Assembly (NCBI GenBank): GCA_035575515.1
Contig: DATLXU010000127.1
Location: 108,680 to 172,679 of the forward strand
Length of the DNA stretch: 64,000 bases
Reading direction: 5' to 3'
Source: DATLXU01 sp035575515
GTDB lineage: Bacteria; Acidobacteriota; Blastocatellia; UBA7656
The position numbers were made by a program, and so were the translations under genes. This document shows, one piece after another, positions 34,776-43,418 of the stretch. The notes beneath the pieces were generated by a model, which saw nothing but the letters and a program-made list of their open reading frames with translations, did not search any database and was not told the origin of the DNA. Every line of letters begins with the position of its first letter. The stretch's first letter is position 1.

Positions 34776-36122
34776 CTATTTCAGCTTAAAGCTCTCAAGC
34801 ATTCGCCGGAAGGTCGGCTCGTACTGGCGAAACTCGCGGTCGGGCGCAATGAACAGAATGTAGACGACGCTCTGGCCGACGGGTTGCGCCACAACCCACA
34901 CGCGCTCTTTATATCCTTGAGCCGTCCTGCCTGTAAGATAAGTCGCCATCGCCTGTTCCCCGTCAAGTTCCGTTTCGCGACGCTCGCTTCTTTCTTCGCG
35001 CAGGTAAGTATTCACCTGTAAGAGTTGCGCAATGATAGCGTCGAGGGCCTGACCCGTCGACATCGAGCGGCGCGGGCCGGCCTCGAGGTGACCGATTATA
35101 GCGCCGTGCGTCACGTCGTTTCCGTCAACGGCCCAATCGGGCGCAAACGTCACGGTCGCGCCTTCATCATTCACTTCCCAATTAGATGGATAGCCTACGC
35201 GAACGCCGCCGTCCGGCGAACGATAAGTCTGAAAATCGTGGCTCGGCGCTTCGCCCGTCTGCGAGCTTGTGCGCGCCGACGCGCGGCGCGGCGAAACGTT
35301 TGGCGCAGGAACCATCGAGCGCAAACGGCTCTTGGCCTGCAAGTAAAGATTCGAGTTTCCAATCGGATTGCGCGGCACCTGAACCAAGCTTATCTCTTGC
35401 TGGATTCGCTTGATGCGGTTTTCAGGATTCGGATGATCGGATAAAAACTGCGGGCCGTTCCCGCCTTCGCGCTGGAGCTTCTCGAATATTGTCGTCATCC
35501 CGCGCGGGTCGTAGCCGGCGCGAGTCATCGTTTGCACACCGAGAATGTCTGCGTTCTGTTCCGCGCTGCGGCTGAACTTCAAAAACGCCAGCGACATCCC
35601 GACCAGACCGATTTTGCCGATGACACCGGCTGTGCCCTTCATCTGGCCAAGTACCGCGAGCGGCAGTTGCAGCAACAACGCTTTGGTCAACTGATTCGTC
35701 CCGTGCCTGAGCGTTACGTGCGCCATCTCGTGCCCCAACACTCCGGCAAGCTCGCTTTCGTCGTTCGTTATTTCAATCAGGCCGCGATTGACATAGACGA
35801 ATCCGCCGGGCAGCGCAAACGCGTTTATCTCGCGCGAGTTCGTGACATGAAATTGCCAGGGCAGATTCGGCATCGAGGTCTTTGATGAAAGCCTGTGACC
35901 GAGTTCATCAATCCACCCCTGCACAATGGGGTCGCGCACGAGCGGCATCTGCTTTTCGACTTCTCTGGACGCCTCGCGGCCAAACTCAACGTCGTCTTTT
36001 ATCGAAAAGAAATTCCATCCGGGTTTTACTCTGGTCTGAGCGATGGAGGCGACTGGCAAAAACATTATCACGACAAGCGCGAGCGCGCTCAGGTAAGCTA
36101 CAGGCTTTCTGATGTTATTCAT
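34776..36122 (-). CDS. secreted M48-family zinc metalloprotease
   Basis: ATG 36122 has GAGGAG upstream. The 448-residue protein has a signal peptide (about 8-28) and the M48 zinc site HEMAHVTLRHG, with the downstream EQNADILGVQTM segment providing the third ligand. The C-terminal 200 residues form a separate domain (YRSPDGGVRVGYPSNWEV onward) of a lipoprotein-like fold. Family members act in quality control of envelope proteins. It is convergent with the VanX-like gene. Confidence 0.9.
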   Translation of the reverse strand: MNNIRKPVAYLSALALVVIMFLPVASIAQTRVKPGWNFFSIKDDVEFGREASREVEKQMPLVRDPIVQGWIDELGHRLSSKTSMPNLPWQFHVTNSREINAFALPGGFVYVNRGLIEITNDESELAGVLGHEMAHVTLRHGTNQLTKALLLQLPLAVLGQMKGTAGVIGKIGLVGMSLAFLKFSRSAEQNADILGVQTMTRAGYDPRGMTTIFEKLQREGGNGPQFLSDHPNPENRIKRIQQEISLVQVPRNPIGNSNLYLQAKSRLRSMVPAPNVSPRRASARTSSQTGEAPSHDFQTYRSPDGGVRVGYPSNWEVNDEGATVTFAPDWAVDGNDVTHGAIIGHLEAGPRRSMSTGQALDAIIAQLLQVNTYLREERSERRETELDGEQAMATYLTGRTAQGYKERVWVVAQPVGQSVVYILFIAPDREFRQYEPTFRRMLESFKLK

Positions 36123-36401
36123 GAGAATACTCCTCAAAGATCACCCGTGTCGGGCGAACGCCATAAAGACGCAATCGCGGCGCAAGCGGGTTGCCTGTGG
36201 AATGATTAATTCACAGGCTGTGTTCGCAACTGCGGCCAGACGGATTAGAATCGCAATTCAACAGAAAGTCAACATTGCGGCTGCGCTTGAAACCATCTGC
36301 CTGATTCAAACGTAAAAAGTTTGGGATTTGCCTCATCGCTTTCAGGTCATTATCCTATTGAACGTTGCCTGCGACGACGCTCAGGTTGAAATGGAGGATT
36401 T

Positions 36402-36956
36402 ATGCCCGCATCAAAAAAGATTCAAGAGATTGTTGACGCGATTTCAAATCATCGCCGCGCCGTGCTCGATGCAATTTCAGGTTTGAGCGAAACTCAACTG
36501 GGCTACAAGCCTTCCGACAGCAACTGGTCAATCACGGATGTTCTTCATCACCTTGCTTTGACCGAAGAGGCAAATCTAAAACTGGCATCGCGCATGCTCA
36601 AGCAGGCTCAGGCTCTGAATCTTCCGCCCGACCCGACGCCCGACGGTTCTGAAATCAATTGCCTTGAGCCGTTCGCGGAAAAGCTCGGCAGCACAAGGGC
36701 GCAAGCGCCCGATTTTGTCGCGCCTCAATCTCACCTGCCCGTCGAGGAGTCGCTTGCGCGGCTTGAGGCGTCGCGCCAGAGGTTTTTAGAAGTTATAGAA
36801 GGGTTGGGCCAGTATGACCTGAGCCTTTTGAAATACCCGCACCCGATTCTCGGAGAGTTAAATATGTACCAGTGGCTCGTGATCGCAGGCGGACACGAGC
36901 GAAGACATGCCGCGCAGATTGAGCGAATGAAAGCTCAGTTTGATTTCCCGAAGTAA
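36402..36956 (+). CDS. DinB-family protein (1)
   Basis: Predicted four-helix bundle of 184 residues with the DinB/YfiT layout. SNWSITDVLHHLALTEE gives the first metal His and GGHERRHAAQIERM the C-terminal HxxxH-like pair. Such proteins bind a divalent metal and often transfer or open thiols such as bacillithiol or mycothiol, though many have no known activity. GGAGG precedes the ATG. A second DinB gene follows. Confidence 0.85.
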   Translation: MPASKKIQEIVDAISNHRRAVLDAISGLSETQLGYKPSDSNWSITDVLHHLALTEEANLKLASRMLKQAQALNLPPDPTPDGSEINCLEPFAEKLGSTRAQAPDFVAPQSHLPVEESLARLEASRQRFLEVIEGLGQYDLSLLKYPHPILGELNMYQWLVIAGGHERRHAAQIERMKAQFDFPK

Positions 36957-37062
36957 GATGACCGGAACTCTGCTCGTTGAATCTCGAAGGCCGATTAACC
37001 GCGCCCGCTCGTTTCGAGCGCGGCCACGACATAGTTACTGAATGAAAACCAGGAGGTGTTAA

Positions 37063-37560
37063 ATGGGACTGAATGAAATAATCATCGGAGAACTGAAGCA
37101 TGAAGCAAATACAACAAGAAAACTGCTTGAGCGTGTGCCGGAACCGGCTCTCGGCTGGAAGCCGCACGAGAAATCAATGTCGTTGGGAAGGCTCGCAGGC
37201 CACGTCGCAGAGCTTCCCGGATTGATCGTTCCAATAGTCAACCAGGATGAACTTGATTTCGCTTCGGGCGATTACAAGCCATTCACACCGACCAGCAGAT
37301 TCGAGTTGTTGGAGGTGTTCGACAAAGCTCTCTCAATGGCCGTTGATGCATTGCAAACGGCGACCGACGAACAGCTACAAAAAACTTGGCGGCTGAGAAG
37401 CGGTGATAAAGTTTTCGGCGAGTTGCCACGAATAGCGATGATTCGCGGGCTGGTGCTGAACCACATTATTCACCATCGCGGGCAGCTTTCGGTTTACCTG
37501 CGCTTGCAGGACGTGCCGCTGCCTTCTATCTACGGCCCTTCGGCTGACGAGCCGATGTAA
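37063..37560 (+). CDS. DinB-family protein (2)
   Basis: A 165-residue DinB-superfamily protein: SLGRLAGHVAELPG near the first metal His and LNHIIHHRGQLSVYLR with the HxxxH-type end. GGAGG precedes the ATG. It lies 106 nt after the first DinB gene, probably in one unit. Its 3' end is overlapped on the minus strand by 186 nt of the copper monooxygenase ORF. Confidence 0.87.
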   Translation: MGLNEIIIGELKHEANTTRKLLERVPEPALGWKPHEKSMSLGRLAGHVAELPGLIVPIVNQDELDFASGDYKPFTPTSRFELLEVFDKALSMAVDALQTATDEQLQKTWRLRSGDKVFGELPRIAMIRGLVLNHIIHHRGQLSVYLRLQDVPLPSIYGPSADEPM

Positions 37561-38916
37561 TGGCAGTAATCTAACGATTTTCGGATGAGTGACCGCGATT
37601 GCGGCAACATTCGATTCGCAATAAAATGGCGAGCCGCGTTCGAGCGCCTCGCCATTCTGTTTTTGAGAGAGCGGCGCTGCTTGAAGATTCTGACGGTCTA
37701 GCGTGAAGCCGACGAAACCTATCATCATCTCTTCCCAAGTCTGCTGGCCCCATCGAACTGTCTTCGTAGGATCAGGATTCCACTTGTTCTTTGCAGAATT
37801 GTCAAAGTGCGCGAGGCATTCGAGCCGACTGCCCTTCGGAGCCGCAATCGGCTCTTTCAGTTCATAACGAGTTTGCCAGTTGAAATCATATCGCGGCACT
37901 TTCAAGATGATTTTCGATGTGCCGTCGGGATAAACGAGGCGGTACTCGAAATCTTTTCCGCGAAGGTGCATATGCGGCATCAACGAAAAGATGTGCGCGT
38001 CTTCTTTGAACGTATAGCTTGAGCGCGCTTCGTAGTTTTCATCTCCCGGCGGAATTGCGAACCAGCGATTGATAGCCGCGCCGCCGCGCGCTTCTTTCGC
38101 GACGGGCTTGCGGCTGAAAATAATCCCTATCGAAGTGCGGTCTTTTTGCGGCGTTCCGTTCGGCGTGTAGTGCATTTGAAGCACAAGCATCGAGCCTGCT
38201 TTGATGAGCCTCCCTACGCCGTCCGGCAAAATCACAGGCTCCTCTCCGGGAGCCGTGCCTACGAGAGCATCAATTCCGCCCTCGTTTGAAAAGACGCGCG
38301 GCCTTCCTTTGAATGCGTCAGGGCTTACGACAAAGACGATGACGTGATGAACGACTGCCGAGTTGCCGGGTCGCACCTCTGCGGCTTGCACCCAGCGGTC
38401 TTCGGTGAAGTTCGTCGGCACGAAGAAGTATTGATAGCGCACCGTGCCTTCAGCGGGAACCGAGTACTCCTGCGCCATGCTCAACACGACGTCGGGCTTG
38501 CCTATACGCCAGCCTTCGGTGAATTGCGGCGCTGGCGGCAAGTCTTTCGGGTTGCCTTCTTTTGCGCCCGCGTCAACCCACGCGACTATCGTGTCAATCT
38601 CTGTCTTTGTGAGGCGGCGGTCATTTTTGAAATTGCCATAGCGCGGGTCGGCGTGCCATGGAGGCATCACTCCGTCGAGGACTTTTTCGCGGATTGACTT
38701 GGCCCATGGGCGCGCGTCCTTGTAAGTCATAAGCGACATCGGCGCGATGCTGCCCGCGCGGTGGCACTCGACGCAGTGCTTATAAAATATCGGCGCAACG
38801 TCTTTCGTGAAAGTGACGGGCGATTTTGAAGCCCCAGTGCTGCTTCCCGAAACGCCAAGCGCGGTAAACGCGAAAACAACCGCCGCGCCTATCGTTAATC
38901 GAAGAGCGCTTTTCAT
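37375..38916 (-). CDS. secreted cytochrome c / copper type II monooxygenase protein (paralogue)
   Basis: ATG 38916 with GGAGG. The layout matches the gene at 29203: signal peptide, CVECH haem site, MPPWHADPRYG, then copper-site VVHHVIVFV, QMHYTPNG and PHMHLRGKDF. The conserved domain ends near GFTLDRQN (about 37700). The frame then runs without a stop through a strong hairpin and into antisense of the dinB gene, adding about 105 residues with no homology pattern. A lost stop or an indel near the CAAAAAC run is likely, so the true end is probably near 37560-37680. Confidence 0.8.
   Translation of the reverse strand: MKSALRLTIGAAVVFAFTALGVSGSSTGASKSPVTFTKDVAPIFYKHCVECHRAGSIAPMSLMTYKDARPWAKSIREKVLDGVMPPWHADPRYGNFKNDRRLTKTEIDTIVAWVDAGAKEGNPKDLPPAPQFTEGWRIGKPDVVLSMAQEYSVPAEGTVRYQYFFVPTNFTEDRWVQAAEVRPGNSAVVHHVIVFVVSPDAFKGRPRVFSNEGGIDALVGTAPGEEPVILPDGVGRLIKAGSMLVLQMHYTPNGTPQKDRTSIGIIFSRKPVAKEARGGAAINRWFAIPPGDENYEARSSYTFKEDAHIFSLMPHMHLRGKDFEYRLVYPDGTSKIILKVPRYDFNWQTRYELKEPIAAPKGSRLECLAHFDNSAKNKWNPDPTKTVRWGQQTWEEMMIGFVGFTLDRQNLQAAPLSQKQNGEALERGSPFYCESNVAAIAVTHPKIVRLLPLHRLVSRRAVDRRQRHVLQAQVNRKLPAMVNNVVQHQPANHRYSWQLAENFITASQPPSFL
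37625..37664. terminator. bidirectional hairpin between dinB and monooxygenase genes
   Basis: AATGGCGAG (37625-37633) pairs with CTCGCCATT (37648-37656), followed by CTGTTTTTG on the + strand and by an ATTTTATT on the minus strand. It looks like a terminator for both genes, yet lies inside the minus-strand ORF. Confidence 0.8.
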
Positions 38917-39058
38917 GGACTCGCCTCCTTTTCGCTTTATCGCATTCATTAAGACTACGGCTTTAGCCTGCGAGTTTCAATTTTCTTCGAGGCGTCGTAG
39001 GCTTTGAGGCTCGCAGCCGCGCTCTTTTCATGTGATACAATTCAAGCGCAACGAAACG

Positions 39059-39487
39059 ATGAGCATTCAAGCGAGCGAAAAGATTATTCATATAACCCAA
39101 GCCGTGCGGCGCGCGATTGAAGAGCACGCGCTTAGGTCGCGCCCGGCGGAATGCTGCGGCCTGCTCAGCGGGCGAAACGGCACGGTCACAGATATTCACC
39201 CGCTGCGCAACTGCGCTGATAATCCTGAGACGAGATACTTCGCTTCGCCCGAAGATTTGTTTGCCGCGATGCGGCGCATACGCGAGTCGAACCAGATGCT
39301 TTTGGGAATCTATCATTCGCATCCGCGCACGGCACCTTATCCATCGGCGTCAGACATCGGTATGGCTTTCTACCCGGAAGCCGTCTACTTTATCATATCG
39401 CTTGAGCCGCAAATTGAACTGCGAGCTTTCAAAATCGAAAGCTCGCGCGTGGAAGATGTACAGGTGTCCGTGGTCCGAAGTCCGTAG
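39059..39487 (+). CDS. JAMM/MPN+ (M67) metallopeptidase
   Basis: The JAMM zinc site is complete: ECCGLLSG (Glu), then HSHPRTAPYPSASD with the His-x-His-x10-Asp pattern. Length is 142 residues from ATG 39059. A TACAAT box at 39036 would put the transcript start after the longer GTG start at 39032, so I prefer 39059. The last residues come from a heptamer tract. Family members cleave isopeptide or C-terminal peptide bonds of ubiquitin-like sulfur carriers. The next gene is a MoaD-MoaE fusion, a likely substrate. Confidence 0.85.
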   Translation: MSIQASEKIIHITQAVRRAIEEHALRSRPAECCGLLSGRNGTVTDIHPLRNCADNPETRYFASPEDLFAAMRRIRESNQMLLGIYHSHPRTAPYPSASDIGMAFYPEAVYFIISLEPQIELRAFKIESSRVEDVQVSVVRSP

Positions 39488-39547
39488 TCCGGTGTCTGCG
39501 AAACAGCGAGCGAAACAGATGGCTTCGAACATCGGACTACGAGCTTC
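39466..39547 (+). repeat. heptamer palindromic tract (JAMM gene / moaDE)
   Basis: GTCCGTG, GTCCGAA, GTCCGTA, GTCCGGT, GTCTGCG from 39466. CGGACTACGAGCTTC near 39533-39547 is the complement. The JAMM stop TAG lies in the third unit. Confidence 0.8.
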
Positions 39548-39561
39548 TATCTAAAATTGTC

Positions 39562-40260
39562 ATGTCAACTGCGAATAGAATAAATATCACAGCATTGCTA
39601 TTCGGCCAGGCGCGCGAGATGATCGGAGCCGAATCGGTCGCGCTTGAGCTTGATGAGCCTGCAACGGTTGAAAGCGCGTTCGCTGCGCTCAAATCGAATC
39701 ATCCGAAACTGGCTGAGATGGAACGCAGCCTGCTTTTCGCCATCAACGAAGAGTACGCGACGCGCGCAAGCCGATTGAAAGAGAACGACCGGTTGGCGAT
39801 ACTTCCGCCCGTAAGCGGCGGCGAGGAAGAAGATGTTTTCGAGATCACGCGCGAGCCGATAGACATCGCGGGGCTGAGAGCGCGAGTGCTTACGCCTGAT
39901 TCGGGCGCGGTAGTCATCTTCGATGGAGTCGCGCGCAATAACACGAAAGGCCGTCGCACGCTTTATCTGGAATACGAAGGCTACACGGAGATGGCCATCA
40001 AGATGCTCCGGCAGATTGGCCGCGAGGCGCGCGAGCAGTGGCCGATAAATCGAATAGGGATCATTCACCGGCTTGGCCGCATAGAGATTAGCGAATCGAG
40101 CGTCGTCATCGTCGTTGCGTCGGCTCACCGCCGCGTCGCATTTGAAGCGTGCCGATACGCGATTGACCGTTTGAAGAAGATAGTTCCGATCTGGAAGAAA
40201 GAATATTTTGAAGACGGCGCGATTTGGGTCGAAGGCGAAGGCGCTCCGCCTCAGTGTTAA
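39562..40260 (+). CDS. molybdopterin synthase, fused MoaD-MoaE
   Basis: Residues 1-91 are MoaD, the ubiquitin-like small subunit ending AILPPVSGG. Residues about 95-232 are MoaE (ITREPIDIAGLRARVLTPDSGAVVIFDGVAR, then GIIHRLGRIEISESSVVIVVASAHR and PIWKKEYFEDG). MoaD needs a free C-terminal Gly-Gly to carry sulfur. Here Gly-Gly is followed by EEEDVFEIT, so cleavage is required. The JAMM peptidase just upstream is a candidate for that cut. Similar fusions (MoaX) are known in mycobacteria. Confidence 0.9.
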   Translation: MSTANRINITALLFGQAREMIGAESVALELDEPATVESAFAALKSNHPKLAEMERSLLFAINEEYATRASRLKENDRLAILPPVSGGEEEDVFEITREPIDIAGLRARVLTPDSGAVVIFDGVARNNTKGRRTLYLEYEGYTEMAIKMLRQIGREAREQWPINRIGIIHRLGRIEISESSVVIVVASAHRRVAFEACRYAIDRLKKIVPIWKKEYFEDGAIWVEGEGAPPQC

Positions 40261-40328
40261 ATCAATTCGTCAGACTGCAAAGCGACTTGATGTGAGAAAG
40301 TTGTCTACTCCTTTAATCAGGGAGAGGC

Positions 40329-40760
40329 TCATTCAAAAATCGCTGGCGGCGCTTTGTACTTTTTATCCCAACCGATGTAAGGCACATCTGTTGCGCCTAT
40401 GACGAACGCAACGACCTGCCACTTGCTGCCCTGCTTGCGAAGCAGAGCGCAAATCCCATCATCAAACGCGCCCTGTTTTATTGCCGTTTCGTATTCCGTG
40501 CCGCGATAATCCATAGCCCTGCCGTTTGGCTGTTGAGGCACGCCCAGCATGAATGCCCATCCGTTTTGAACTTTCAGGTGATCAACTTTAAAGACCGTCG
40601 GTTTGAAAAGTTTGCGTTCAACTGGAACGCGCAGAGCGTCCATTATCGCTTTGCGTTCGGCGCTTCCGTGTTTGGGCGCGTAAGGCTCGCTTTGCGCTCG
40701 CGCCGCTGTGCTGAATGAAAGGATTATGAGGAGCAGAGCGAAGTATTTCGGTCGCGACAT
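40329..40760 (-). CDS. small secreted protein
   Basis: ATG 40760 has CGGAGA upstream. The 143-residue protein has a signal peptide (KYFALLLIILSFSTAARA-QS) and a mature part with HGSAERKAIMDALRVPVER and GWAFMLGVPQQPNGRAMDYRGTEYE. I recall this pattern from uncharacterised periplasmic proteins of many bacteria but not a function. It lies near the DUF1080 gene on the same strand. Confidence 0.65.
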   Translation of the reverse strand: MSRPKYFALLLIILSFSTAARAQSEPYAPKHGSAERKAIMDALRVPVERKLFKPTVFKVDHLKVQNGWAFMLGVPQQPNGRAMDYRGTEYETAIKQGAFDDGICALLRKQGSKWQVVAFVIGATDVPYIGWDKKYKAPPAIFE

Positions 40761-40847
40761 GATTAGCGTCTCCGTTTTGTGACGTCGTTTCAGTTTTGGA
40801 GAAGTCACTGCTTTATCGAACCGTTCGAAAGCGCTGATGAGTCCGCG

Positions 40848-41603
40848 CTACAGCGGCCTGATCCATATATTTCGGTAGCGTACATGGTTGCCATGATCTT
40901 GCAACTTCAGCGATGCGGGTCCGTGCGCGATATAAAGCGCCGCCCTGTCGTGCCACGTATTGCCGTATATCTCGACGTTGTTTTGAATCAGCACTCCATT
41001 ATGCAACACGGTCACTCGCGCTCGCTCTGTAACCTTGCCCTGCTCGTCAAACTTCGGAGCCTTGAAGATAATGTCGTAAGTCTGCCACTCGCCGGGCTTG
41101 CGGCTGGCGTTTACGAGCGGCGCGTATTGATTGTAGATCGCTCCGGCCTGCCCGTGATAATAAGTTTTGTTGTTGTAGGAATCGAGCACCTGCACTTCGT
41201 ATCGTTCCATCAGAAAGACGCCGCTGTTGCCGCGCTCCTGCCCTTCGCCTTTGACTTCAGCGGGCGTTGCCCATTCAATGTGAAGCTGGCAATCGCCGAA
41301 TTCTTCTTTCGTTGCGATATCGCCCGTGCCCGGCACGACTTCCACATAGCCGTCTGCGACTTTCCATTTAGCCGGGCCGCTGCCGTTCGCGCTGCGCCAG
41401 CGTGATAAATCTTTGCCGTCGAATAAGACTATCGCGTCCGACGGCGGGTCGCTGTTCGTTTTGCCCGGAGTGACAATGGGCGGCTCGCGTTTTGGCGGAG
41501 GGAACGGTCCCGGATCCTGCGTGGTCTGACTTGAAGCGATTACTTTGAGAGTTGAAATGACAACAATCGTAGTTAAGCTCAAAAGCGTCCAGAGTCGTTT
41601 CAT
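40848..41603 (-). CDS. DUF1080 (3-keto-disaccharide hydrolase-like) secreted protein
   Basis: Signal peptide (about 1-25), then the DUF1080 fold: IVLFDGKDLSRWRSANG, GDIATKEEFGDCQLHIEWATP, GNSGVFLMERYEVQVLDSYNN and a C-terminal IYGNTWHDRAALYIAHGP followed by IKLQDHGN-like LKLQDHGNHVRYRNIWIRP. The fold is concanavalin-like. Family members are periplasmic glycan hydrolases acting on 3-keto sugars; the substrate here is unknown. Confidence 0.9.
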   Translation of the reverse strand: MKRLWTLLSLTTIVVISTLKVIASSQTTQDPGPFPPPKREPPIVTPGKTNSDPPSDAIVLFDGKDLSRWRSANGSGPAKWKVADGYVEVVPGTGDIATKEEFGDCQLHIEWATPAEVKGEGQERGNSGVFLMERYEVQVLDSYNNKTYYHGQAGAIYNQYAPLVNASRKPGEWQTYDIIFKAPKFDEQGKVTERARVTVLHNGVLIQNNVEIYGNTWHDRAALYIAHGPASLKLQDHGNHVRYRNIWIRPL

Positions 41604-41678
41604 AGAATCAATTTCTCCGCGAGTAGTGTACTACCAATAGGTTTGATCCAAAACCGCTTCGCGTAACAGCGCAGTCTG

Positions 41679-42227
41679 TCAAAGGGCGCCTTCTTTTACG
41701 AATCGCTCAAAGTCGCTGATCGTCTTCACGCCACGATCAAAAACCGCGCGATAGATCATGTCGCTCGTGATTGTGTCACGGTACTCGGGCCGCCGCCAGT
41801 AAGCCTCTTTGATTGCAAGAATGATGGCTCTGCTCTCCGGCGTTAGCTTTTCGCGCATATTAAAGCAGTAAGCCGCGTGCTCGTCGTAGCCCGCCTGATC
41901 TAAAAACCACAGATCAATTTTCCATGCGCATTGTCGCGCGTCTCCCAGCCGGATTCCCCAGTATAGCCCGTTAGGCTCGCCGCCGACGTTGTTTGTAAAA
42001 CGCGATTTCACAGCGCCGAGTCGCCGGGTCAGTTCATAAGCGATTTCAAAACATCGTTTCAAATCGCGCGCCGGGTCGAGAACGTACATATTGAGGTCGC
42101 GCCAGCACATAAGGTCATAGCTGTAGCTGCCGCCGATGAACCATCTCGCGTAGGGGGCCAGCAATTCCGCTAGCCTGCAATCGGCAATTAATCGGTCTGC
42201 CTCTTTCTTCAATTCTTCGTTTTTCAT
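41679..42227 (-). CDS. nucleotidyltransferase-like protein
   Basis: The likely start is ATG 42227; a TTG 20 codons upstream is also possible. The 182-residue protein has WFIGGSYSYDLMCWRDLNMYVLD, the GS...D-x-D-like pattern of the nucleotidyltransferase fold, though the usual D-x-D is partly changed (DLN). The C-terminal half is helical. Possible roles include antibiotic-modifying-type or toxin-like transfer, but nothing in the context supports either. Confidence 0.55.
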   Translation of the reverse strand: MKNEELKKEADRLIADCRLAELLAPYARWFIGGSYSYDLMCWRDLNMYVLDPARDLKRCFEIAYELTRRLGAVKSRFTNNVGGEPNGLYWGIRLGDARQCAWKIDLWFLDQAGYDEHAAYCFNMREKLTPESRAIILAIKEAYWRRPEYRDTITSDMIYRAVFDRGVKTISDFERFVKEGAL

Positions 42228-42350
42228 ATCAGAGAAAGACGATTTGTTCTCCTCGCCATAGCAGGACGTAAGAAGCTCAGGAAGCAAATCGTTTTCAGTC
42301 CCATTTTGATAACGTATTGATGAATCGCATCTGACACATTACGAACTGCG

Positions 42351-42381
42351 TTGCAATCTCGTATTGAACCTCAGCTATAAT
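42351..42381 (+). promoter_or_regulatory. promoter of the 42390 gene (leaderless)
   Basis: TTGCAA (42351-42356), 19-bp spacer, TATAAT (42376-42381). The ATG at 42390 lies at the expected start point, so the transcript would have no leader. Confidence 0.5.
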
Positions 42382-42389
42382 CTTCAGGC

Positions 42390-42782
42390 ATGAGAATACC
42401 TTTCGACAAATGGCCGAAGCTTGTTTTCATTTTTGTTCCCGCAGCTATCACGATCATCGCCGCCGCAGTGCTTGCGGTTGAATACTTCCAACCCGATACG
42501 GCGAAAGCCATACGCCTCGTGAAAGAAAGCTCGTCGCGCAAAGAGAACTTCACCGTGCAACAATACCTCTACTCGACTCTCTATCATTATAAGAACAATG
42601 GCGAAGCGATAGAGATAAACGGATGGCGCGCCGAGCCGTCAACAGACGAGCGCGCTCCGATTGTCGTGGAGTTCAGCTATACGGACGCAATCGGCCTTCA
42701 CATCGCCCGATGGGGGGCTGATGTCAAACGCGGCGTTGTGATTCCGCTCAATGAAATAGCAAGCGACCTGTCGTGGCATTGA
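42390..42782 (+). CDS. membrane-anchored hypothetical protein
   Basis: The 130-residue protein has one N-terminal membrane helix (about 10-31) and a soluble domain with QQYLYSTLYHYKNNGEAIEINGWRAE. The domain probably faces the periplasm. The family is not recognised. The gene appears to be read from a leaderless promoter and lies 28 nt upstream of tsaE. Confidence 0.6.
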   Translation: MRIPFDKWPKLVFIFVPAAITIIAAAVLAVEYFQPDTAKAIRLVKESSSRKENFTVQQYLYSTLYHYKNNGEAIEINGWRAEPSTDERAPIVVEFSYTDAIGLHIARWGADVKRGVVIPLNEIASDLSWH

Positions 42783-42810
42783 GTCTAAACGATGACTCAC
42801 GTTTGAATCT

Positions 42811-43272
42811 GTGATTAGAAACGAGAAAGCAAAAGATCATTTTGGTCGGTTCACGACGCGTTCGTCTGAAGAGACTTTCGAGCTTGCGCGACGAATCGGC
42901 GAACAACTCAACAGCCGAGCAATCTTTTTGCTTAGCGGCGATCTCGGCGCGGGCAAAACCGTATTCGCAAAAGGAATCGCCGCAGGACTCAAGATTGACC
43001 CTGTGGATGTCACAAGCCCGTCGTTTACGCTCATCAATGTTCACGAAGGCCGCTTGCGCCTTTATCACATTGACCTCTACCGGCTAGGCGAAGGCGCGTG
43101 CCCTGAGCTTGGGCTTGATGAAATCTTTGAAGATGAAAAAGCAATTACGATAATCGAATGGGCCGAAGCGTTGGGATTTACGCCCGAAGGCGCAATTCGA
43201 GTCGAGATTCGATACCTTTCAGACACCGACCGCGAAATCAACATTCAACCTCCCGCGAGCGCGGCATCGTAA
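42811..43272 (+). CDS. tsaE: tRNA threonylcarbamoyladenosine biosynthesis ATPase TsaE
   Basis: GTG start. The 153-residue P-loop ATPase has Walker A GDLGAGKT (about 45-52) and the TsaE signatures TSPSFTLINVHEG, LYHIDLYRL and ITIIEWAEAL. It drives the TsaB-TsaD-TsaE complex that makes t6A on tRNAs reading ANN codons. No other tsa genes are adjacent. Confidence 0.93.
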   Translation: MIRNEKAKDHFGRFTTRSSEETFELARRIGEQLNSRAIFLLSGDLGAGKTVFAKGIAAGLKIDPVDVTSPSFTLINVHEGRLRLYHIDLYRLGEGACPELGLDEIFEDEKAITIIEWAEALGFTPEGAIRVEIRYLSDTDREINIQPPASAAS

Positions 43273-43418
43273 TTGCGATAAGAGTTCTCAGACACAAACC
43301 GGATGATTGTGAGCGCGCCTAAATTCTGGCAATCGGGCGCGTAACACGCAGTCTCGTATCGTTTCCGAACTTCAATGTTCTTCGATAGAGCAAAGGCTCG
43401 TGCCGGCGGTGTAACGAT

